DNA from: Sphingobacterium sp. R2
Lineage (GTDB): Bacteria > Bacteroidota > Bacteroidia > Sphingobacteriales > Sphingobacteriaceae
Length of the DNA stretch: 64,000 nt
Reading direction: 5' to 3'
Assembly (NCBI RefSeq): GCF_040760075.1
Contig: NZ_CP142884.1
Span: 1,922,001-1,986,000, forward strand
The notes under the pieces were generated by a model that saw only the letters and a program-made list of their open reading frames with translations, was not told where the DNA came from and searched no databases. Shown here one piece after another: positions 58,524 to 64,000 of the stretch (the first letter of the stretch is position 1; each line of letters opens with the position of its first letter). The translations under genes were made by a program, and so were the position numbers.

Positions 58524-60557
58524 ATGAAATTTGAATTGACATCAGAGTATAAGCCGACCGGCGATCAGCCAGAAGCCATTCGGCAATTGGTTGCTGGAGT
58601 AGAGCAGGCAGAGCAATATCAAACGCTTTTGGGGGTGACGGGATCAGGGAAGACCTTTACGGTGGCCAATGTGATTCAGGAAACGCAAAAGCCAACATTG
58701 ATTTTAAGCCATAATAAAACATTGGCGGCTCAATTGTATGGTGAATTCAAGCAGTTCTTCCCCCATAATTCAGTCAACTATTTTGTATCCTATTACGATT
58801 ATTATCAGCCCGAAGCTTTTATTGCTTCTACCAATACTTACATCGAGAAGGATTTGGCAATTAATGAAGAAATTGAAAAGTTGCGCTTGGCCACCACCTC
58901 CGCTTTGATGTCGGGGCGTCGTGATGTCGTTGTGGTTTCTTCTGTGTCTTGTATCTATGGTATGGGAAATCCAGAGGATTTCTCCCGTTCTATCTTTCGA
59001 TTCGGCGTAGGGATGACGATTACGAGAAATGCTTTTCTGCATAAATTAGTAGAAATTTTATATTCACGAACAACAACAGAGTTTAAACGGGGTACCTTTC
59101 GCGTTAAAGGAGATACTGTGGATATTTATCCAGCGTATTTGGATTTTGCAATTCGTGTGTCCTTCTTTGGGGATGAAATTGATGAATTGAGTGAGATAGA
59201 TCCGGTATCTGGTAAAACGCTCCATAAAATGGAAGATTTAGCCCTTTTTCCGGCAAATCTTTTCGTTACGCCGAAGGAAAAATTTAAAGAATCGATTTGG
59301 GCTATTCAAGATGAACTGATGCAGCGCAAAACCCAACTGGAAGGTGAGGGCTTAATGCTCGAAGCAAAGCGTTTGGAGGAGCGTGTCAATTATGATTTGG
59401 AGATGATGCGGGAGCTGGGTTATTGCTCCGGAATAGAAAATTATTCTCGCTTTTTCGACGGTAGGCAGCCAGGAATGCGTCCGTTCTGTCTGCTGGATTA
59501 TTTTCCGGAGGATTATCTATTGGTCATTGATGAAAGCCATGTGACCTTACCTCAATTACGTGCCATGTATGGTGGCGACCGATCACGAAAAGTCTCCTTA
59601 GTGGAACATGGATTTAGATTGCCTGCGGCTTTGGATAACAGACCCTTAAACTTTGCGGAGTTTGAATCTTTGACAAACCAGACAATTTATGTATCAGCTA
59701 CCCCTGGTGATTATGAACTGCAACAGACAGAAGGTGTGGTGGTTGAACAGGTGATTCGTCCTACGGGGCTTCTAGATCCGATTATTGAAGTGAGGCCAGC
59801 AATCAATCAGGTCGATGATTTCTTGGAAGAGGTGGATAAGACCATCAAAGAAGGTGGGCGTGTGCTGGCAACTACATTGACGAAACGTATGGCAGAAGAA
59901 CTTTCCAAATATATGACCAAGCTGAACTTAAAAGTTCGTTATATACATTCGGAAATTAAAACCTTGGAGCGGGTTGAAATCTTACGCGGCCTTCGATTAG
60001 GTGAATTTGATATCTTGGTCGGCGTAAACTTACTGCGTGAGGGACTTGATTTACCCGAGGTCACACTCGTTGCTATTCTTGATGCAGATAAAGAAGGTTT
60101 TTTGCGTTCTGAACGATCGCTTATCCAGACAATCGGTCGTGCCGCCCGGAATGATAAAGGACGGGTTGTCATGTATGCCGATAAAATAACCGACAGTATG
60201 CGTGTGACGATCGATGAAACCAATCGTCGCCGAGACAAGCAGATGAAATATAACCAGGAGCATGGCATTACACCGCGTACTGTGGGCAAAACAAAAGAGG
60301 AGATCTTAGAACAGACTTCTGTAGCCGATTTCTCCGGTATTGAACCTAAAATCTATGTCGAACCGGATCCATCGCAGGCTGTTGCAGCTGATCCTGTCAT
60401 GCAGTATCTCAGTGAGAAGGATCTGAAAAAAGCGATCGATAATGTGCGTAAAAAAATGGATAAAGCCGCGAAAGAAATGGATTTCTTGGAAGCTGCCAAA
60501 TACCGTGATGAGATGTTCTCGCTCGAAAAACTTTATGAGGAACGGTTCTCCTTTTAA
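58524..60557 (+). CDS. uvrB: excinuclease ABC subunit B
   Basis: The damage-verifying helicase-like subunit of nucleotide excision repair. The 677 aa show Walker A LLGVTGSGKTFTVANV (about 35-50), YYDYYQPEAFI and the beta-hairpin region that follows. Later come DESHVTLPQ (Walker B), the helicase motifs LREGLDLPEV and QTIGRAARN, and the C-terminal UVR domain (AKEMDFLEAAKYRDEMFSLEKLY) that binds UvrC. Full length. Confidence 0.97.
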   Translation: MKFELTSEYKPTGDQPEAIRQLVAGVEQAEQYQTLLGVTGSGKTFTVANVIQETQKPTLILSHNKTLAAQLYGEFKQFFPHNSVNYFVSYYDYYQPEAFIASTNTYIEKDLAINEEIEKLRLATTSALMSGRRDVVVVSSVSCIYGMGNPEDFSRSIFRFGVGMTITRNAFLHKLVEILYSRTTTEFKRGTFRVKGDTVDIYPAYLDFAIRVSFFGDEIDELSEIDPVSGKTLHKMEDLALFPANLFVTPKEKFKESIWAIQDELMQRKTQLEGEGLMLEAKRLEERVNYDLEMMRELGYCSGIENYSRFFDGRQPGMRPFCLLDYFPEDYLLVIDESHVTLPQLRAMYGGDRSRKVSLVEHGFRLPAALDNRPLNFAEFESLTNQTIYVSATPGDYELQQTEGVVVEQVIRPTGLLDPIIEVRPAINQVDDFLEEVDKTIKEGGRVLATTLTKRMAEELSKYMTKLNLKVRYIHSEIKTLERVEILRGLRLGEFDILVGVNLLREGLDLPEVTLVAILDADKEGFLRSERSLIQTIGRAARNDKGRVVMYADKITDSMRVTIDETNRRRDKQMKYNQEHGITPRTVGKTKEEILEQTSVADFSGIEPKIYVEPDPSQAVAADPVMQYLSEKDLKKAIDNVRKKMDKAAKEMDFLEAAKYRDEMFSLEKLYEERFSF

Positions 60558-60705
60558 AGGAGCTTTTGTTTTCAGATGCCTATTTTTTGTCGGTGAAGTA
60601 GTTTTTTTTGTGTAAAATAGCTTGTTCAATTGTTAACATATTTTGCGTAAATCAAATTCTTCTCAGTAAATTAGTGCTCAAATCTAAACTAAAGCGTACT
60701 AAAAA

Positions 60706-61737
60706 ATGAAAAAGCCAATTCTTGTTGTCAAATTTGGATCGGCTTCTATTACCACGAAAGAGGGAGAAGTTGATGAACGTATTGTTTTGGAGATCGCTAG
60801 GCAAATTGCTTCCTTACAAAAGAAATACAATATTGTCTTGGTCTCTTCGGGTGCTGTAGCGGCTGGTAAACGGTTTCTCCCCAGTTATACGGGGACATTA
60901 TCGCAACGGAAAGCCGCTGCCGCCATCGGTAACCCCATATTGATTAATACGTATTCAACCTACTTCAGACCGTTTAAAATTTCGTTGGCTCAAAGTCTAT
61001 GTGAGCGACATCATTTTTCAAACCGGGATCAATTTCTGCAATTGAAAAATACCTACGAGGAATTGTGGCGGAACAACGTTATTCCCATCGCCAATGAAAA
61101 TGATGTGGTGAGTAATAAGGAACTGAAATTTTCAGATAATGATGAACTGGCTACATTAATTGCCGTTGGTTTTGGGGCTGAAAAATTGCTGTTCAGCACT
61201 TCCGTACCCGGCGTGTTGGATGCAAACAATAAAATTATACCACAAATCGAAACTATTGATCGGGATATCTTAGGCTTAGCGAGAAAAGATAAGTCGTCCG
61301 TTGGATTGGGTGGAATGACCTCGAAATTGAATTTTGCCCGATTGGCCAATCAGATGGGGATTGCTGTTGTAATTTTTAGCATGCAAACTGAGGATGCCAT
61401 CCAGAAAGCAGTGAAACATGAGACTGGTACCTTGTGTCTACCTGAAAGCAAAAAAATATCATCCCGTAAGAAGTGGCTTGCAAGCGGGAGTTTAATTAAA
61501 GGAGAATTGATGGTTGACCGCGGAGCAGAGGAAGCGTTATTAAAGCACAAAAGTCTACTGGCCGTCGGTGTTACTCGCATCGTCGAGCATTTTGAAAAGG
61601 GAGAAGTGTTAAATATTGTCAATCTAGACGGCTTAACTGTGGCCGTTGCCCGGGCGAAAATGGATTCGTCCGCTTTATCTCAGTCCAGTAAAAAAAATAT
61701 AGAAATTGCACACGCAAATGATATCGTCTTGTTATGA
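60706..61737 (+). CDS. proB: glutamate 5-kinase
   Basis: First step of proline synthesis: phosphorylation of glutamate. Of 343 aa, the amino-acid-kinase domain (about 1-255) carries VVKFGSASIT, VSSGAVAAGKR, IPIANENDVVSN and GLGGMTSKLNFA. The rest is a C-terminal PUA-type domain (GELMVDRGAEEALLKHKSLLAVGV). Its stop overlaps the proA start in ATGA, coupling translation to the next enzyme. Confidence 0.95.
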   Translation: MKKPILVVKFGSASITTKEGEVDERIVLEIARQIASLQKKYNIVLVSSGAVAAGKRFLPSYTGTLSQRKAAAAIGNPILINTYSTYFRPFKISLAQSLCERHHFSNRDQFLQLKNTYEELWRNNVIPIANENDVVSNKELKFSDNDELATLIAVGFGAEKLLFSTSVPGVLDANNKIIPQIETIDRDILGLARKDKSSVGLGGMTSKLNFARLANQMGIAVVIFSMQTEDAIQKAVKHETGTLCLPESKKISSRKKWLASGSLIKGELMVDRGAEEALLKHKSLLAVGVTRIVEHFEKGEVLNIVNLDGLTVAVARAKMDSSALSQSSKKNIEIAHANDIVLL

Positions 61738-62984
61738 GTGAATCCATTATAAAACAACTTCAGGCAGCAGCCAATGCTAAAAATGTATTGCAGAAGCTAG
61801 CACCAGAAACCAAAATAACGCTTTTAAATGCTATTGCAGATGCGCTTGTCGAACAGGAGTCGGTTATATTACAGGCCAATAAAAGTGATTTGGACCGCAT
61901 GTCTGATGAAGATCCTAAAAAAGACCGTCTCTTGCTCAATGGTGATCGCCTAAAAGGTTTGGCCGACAGTGTCAAGCAGATAGCACAGTTGGCAGACCCA
62001 ACAGATCAGTTATTATTGAAAAAGCAATTACCCAATGGATTAGAAATAGAAAAGATCACGGTTCCGCTTGGCGTTGTTGGTGTGATCTATGAATCGCGGC
62101 CTAATGTGACGATAGATGTCGCTGCTTTATGTATTCAGTCGGGCAATGTTTGCTTATTGCGGGGTGGTTCCGATGCATTACATACCAATGAAGTGCTTTT
62201 GAAAGTCATCCATGATATCTTGGAACAGCATGGTATTGCAACAACTATTGTGCAACTGTTGCCTGTGGATAGGAAGCATGTTTCGGAATTATTGGAAGCT
62301 ACCCAATATGTGGATATTATCATCCCGCGTGGGTCGCAGTCATTGATCAATTTTGTGCGGGAAAATGCCAAGGTACCTGTGATTGAGACAGGGGCAGGAG
62401 TATGCCATACGTATGTCGACTGTACCGCAGATTTGGATATGGCAGCGAGGATTGTCGCAAATGCTAAAATTTCTAGACCTTCTGTCTGTAACTCCTTGGA
62501 TACAGTTTTGGTCGATAAGGATGTTGTAACGGAATTTTTAGTTAAACTGGCTCCGTATCTCGAAGAGGCCCAAGTTGAAGTTTTTGCTGACGCGACTGCC
62601 TATCAGGTACTAAAACATGAAAATTTTTCAAATTTAAAGCGAGCAGAAGCGGCGGATTTTGGAAGGGAATTTTTAGATTTGAAATGTTCGGTAAAAACCG
62701 TTGCCGGTTTGGATGAAGCGCTGGAACATATTGGAACATATTCTTCCAAACATTCGGAGTGCATCGTCTCTTCCAATGAACTTCATATTGAACAGTTTTT
62801 AAATACAGTGGATGCCGCTGCGGTGTATGCCAATGCGTCGACACGTTTTACAGATGGCGGAGAATTTGGACTTGGGGCTGAAATAGGAATTTCTACTCAA
62901 AAATTACATGCACGGGGACCCTTTGCATTGGAAAAGTTGGTTACAGAGAAATGGATTGTCCGTGGGAACGGTCAGATTCGATAA
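61734..62984 (+). CDS. proA: gamma-glutamyl phosphate reductase
   Basis: Second step of proline synthesis: NADPH reduction of glutamyl phosphate to glutamate semialdehyde. The 416 aa include PLGVVGVIYESRPNVTIDVAALC (about 103-125), the catalytic-cysteine segment RPSVCNSLDTVL and FTDGGEFGLGAEIGIST near the end. It overlaps proB by 4 bp. proC is not in the window. Confidence 0.96.
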   Translation: MSESIIKQLQAAANAKNVLQKLAPETKITLLNAIADALVEQESVILQANKSDLDRMSDEDPKKDRLLLNGDRLKGLADSVKQIAQLADPTDQLLLKKQLPNGLEIEKITVPLGVVGVIYESRPNVTIDVAALCIQSGNVCLLRGGSDALHTNEVLLKVIHDILEQHGIATTIVQLLPVDRKHVSELLEATQYVDIIIPRGSQSLINFVRENAKVPVIETGAGVCHTYVDCTADLDMAARIVANAKISRPSVCNSLDTVLVDKDVVTEFLVKLAPYLEEAQVEVFADATAYQVLKHENFSNLKRAEAADFGREFLDLKCSVKTVAGLDEALEHIGTYSSKHSECIVSSNELHIEQFLNTVDAAAVYANASTRFTDGGEFGLGAEIGISTQKLHARGPFALEKLVTEKWIVRGNGQIR

Positions 62985-62996
62985 TAGATCTATACG

Positions 62997-63404
62997 ATGG
63001 GAATAAGTTTTAAAAGAGATTTGATGGTACGCTGGGTGGAGGACATTGGGAAGTTTCTGCGGATATGGATTGACGGTTACGATGCTTTTGCTGAACCAGA
63101 AGATCCGGCCCAGTTTGCCGAAGCTTATCAGAAGTTTTTTGAAAGGGATCGGAGTTTTTATTTGAGTATTTCCGAAGATGAGCTCACAACTTATGCAAAA
63201 AATGACCTGGATGCGCAACAATTACATCCACTTGCGCTGACCCTGTTGTTTGACGGTCTCAATGCCAGAGATGGCAGCCAGGAAAATCTGCTTCGTAAAG
63301 CAAAGTTAATTTTGAATCTAGCCATGGCTGAAACGGCGAGCTTTGCCTTTCAGGATTACCAGTATTTAGCCATGATTGATGATAAATTGAAAACTATAAA
63401 CTAG
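62997..63404 (+). CDS. hypothetical protein downstream of proA
   Basis: A 135-aa helical, acidic cytoplasmic protein with no signal peptide. It starts 12 bp after proA, so it is likely co-transcribed. Notable segments are GKFLRIWIDGYDAFAEPEDPAQFAEAYQKFF and an alanine-rich helix near the end. I recognise no family; its link to proline metabolism is positional only. Confidence 0.7.
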   Translation: MGISFKRDLMVRWVEDIGKFLRIWIDGYDAFAEPEDPAQFAEAYQKFFERDRSFYLSISEDELTTYAKNDLDAQQLHPLALTLLFDGLNARDGSQENLLRKAKLILNLAMAETASFAFQDYQYLAMIDDKLKTIN

Positions 63405-63463
63405 GGTAGCGAAGTGTCTGCTAAGTTTATTATTGAATTGCTATAGAAACTTCGAGTTGTAAT

Positions 63464-63577
63464 ATGAACGATACTGCGCTTAGCAGAGAAAATAAACAGG
63501 AGCTGTCAGTTATTAAACTGGAAGTGAGTATGCTTACACAATGGCTGACAGTACATCAACTGCAGCCATTGTTTTAA
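63464..63577 (+). CDS. 37-aa small ORF
   Basis: ATG 63464 to TAA 63575-63577, predicting an amphipathic helical peptide (ELSVIKLEVSMLTQWL). It lies between the hypothetical gene and the converging acyl-CoA dehydrogenase. No promoter or homology supports it, so it may be chance. Confidence 0.2.
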   Translation: MNDTALSRENKQELSVIKLEVSMLTQWLTVHQLQPLF

Positions 63578-63584
63578 GGGAATG

Positions 63585-64000
63585 CTACCGCAAGATCTCT
63601 CGGGCGATCACCAGGCGTTGTATCTCAGAGGTTCCCTCATAGATTTGCGTGATTTTTGCATCACGCATTAGCCTTTCAACATGATATTCTTTTACGTACC
63701 CATAGCCACCGTGGATCTGTACAGCTTCTACCGTGTGTTTCATGGCAACTTCAGACGCATGTAATTTGGCCATTGCTGCTTCTTTACCGTAGGGAAGTCC
63801 CTGATCTTTAGTCCAGGCTGCTTTATATGTCAAAAGCCTAGCGGCCTCGATCTCGACCTCCATATCGGCCAATTTAAACTGTATGGCCTGATGGTCCGAA
63901 ATCGGCTTTCCAAAGGTCTTTCGCTCTTTTGAGTACGCCAAAGCAAGGTCATAGGCACCAGCAGCTATTCCTAAGGCCTGTGCTGCGATGCCAATACGAC
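63585..64000 (-). CDS. acyl-CoA dehydrogenase (3' part)
   Basis: The C-terminal portion of a flavin acyl-CoA dehydrogenase; the frame stays open to base 64000 ([20 protein letters not shown] before the ORF's first TTG), so the gene's 5' part is outside the window. Visible family features are [25 protein letters not shown], the helical [20 protein letters not shown] and the catalytic glutamate in [15 protein letters not shown]. The wording suits the short-chain (butyryl-CoA) type and differs from the glutaryl-CoA dehydrogenase at 32.4 kb. Confidence 0.92.
   Translation of the reverse strand, partial: RIGIAAQALGIAAGAYDLALAYSKERKTFGKPISDHQAIQFKLADMEVEIEAARLLTYKAAWTKDQGLPYGKEAAMAKLHASEVAMKHTVEAVQIHGGYGYVKEYHVERLMRDAKITQIYEGTSEIQRLVIAREILR

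Overview
The window reads as chromosomal DNA of a Bacteroidota bacterium, most likely Sphingobacterium. The 16S rRNA at about 34.7-36.2 kb has the wording of that genus. Many starts are preceded by the Bacteroidota promoter (TTG about 19-21 bp before TAnnTTTG) rather than by Shine-Dalgarno sequences. DUF4252, GLPGLI and DUF3472 proteins are typical of the phylum. I see no prophage, CRISPR array or intact insertion sequence, and no clear novel defence or biosynthetic system. What deserves attention is small: a candidate small RNA or micro-ORF, leaderless genes, a gene broken by two nonsense codons, an undescribed GbsR/twin-membrane-protein operon, and repeats beside the rRNA operon.

Layout. 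0-1.8 kb: end of argG and complete argC, separated by a strong hairpin. 1.8-4.1 kb: a geneless stretch and a decayed DUF3472 gene. 4.1-7.6 kb: a lipoprotein, then an ECF sigma / anti-sigma / two DUF4252 protein operon. 7.7-13.3 kb: haem synthesis from glutamyl-tRNA to uroporphyrinogen III (hemA, hemC-hemD fusion, hemB, hemL). 13.4-17.7 kb: hypothetical proteins and the rbfA-aat-aminotransferase-DUF2027-like run. 17.7-18.4 kb: a geneless region with a perfect promoter and a terminator, read leftward. 18.4-25.5 kb: argH, galM, dgt-topB and a TIGR01777 epimerase. 25.6-29.4 kb: the GbsR operon, an unknown protein, a TonB-C protein and a bacterial suppressor-of-fused protein. 29.5-33.6 kb: lysine catabolism (lysine 6-transaminase, aminoadipate-semialdehyde dehydrogenase, divergent glutaryl-CoA dehydrogenase).

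34.2-39.9 kb: a complete rRNA operon with two promoters, 16S, tRNA-Ile(GAT), tRNA-Ala(TGC), 23S, 5S and a terminator. The base-paired processing stalks around 16S and 23S can be seen directly. Both flanks are gene-free, comparatively G+C-rich and repeat-bearing. 40.5-43.0 kb: a GH109-type oxidoreductase and a formylglycine-generating-enzyme-like protein. 43.0-49.4 kb: carB, a GH20 hexosaminidase and lipA. 49.5-55 kb: an outer-membrane barrel overlapping a GLPGLI gene, then an amidohydrolase lipoprotein. 55.2-58.2 kb: bacilliredoxin, a pnuC/NadR-kinase-like pair, a YkuK-type protein and upp. 58.5-63.4 kb: uvrB, proB-proA and a small hypothetical protein. The window ends inside an acyl-CoA dehydrogenase.

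Arginine genes (argG-argC, argH, carB) lie apart here rather than in one operon, and the gene-poor stretch after argC may mark an old rearrangement. Most convergent gene pairs are separated by perfect hairpins that can end transcription both ways. Functional assignments come from reading motifs in the translated sequence; no database search was run.
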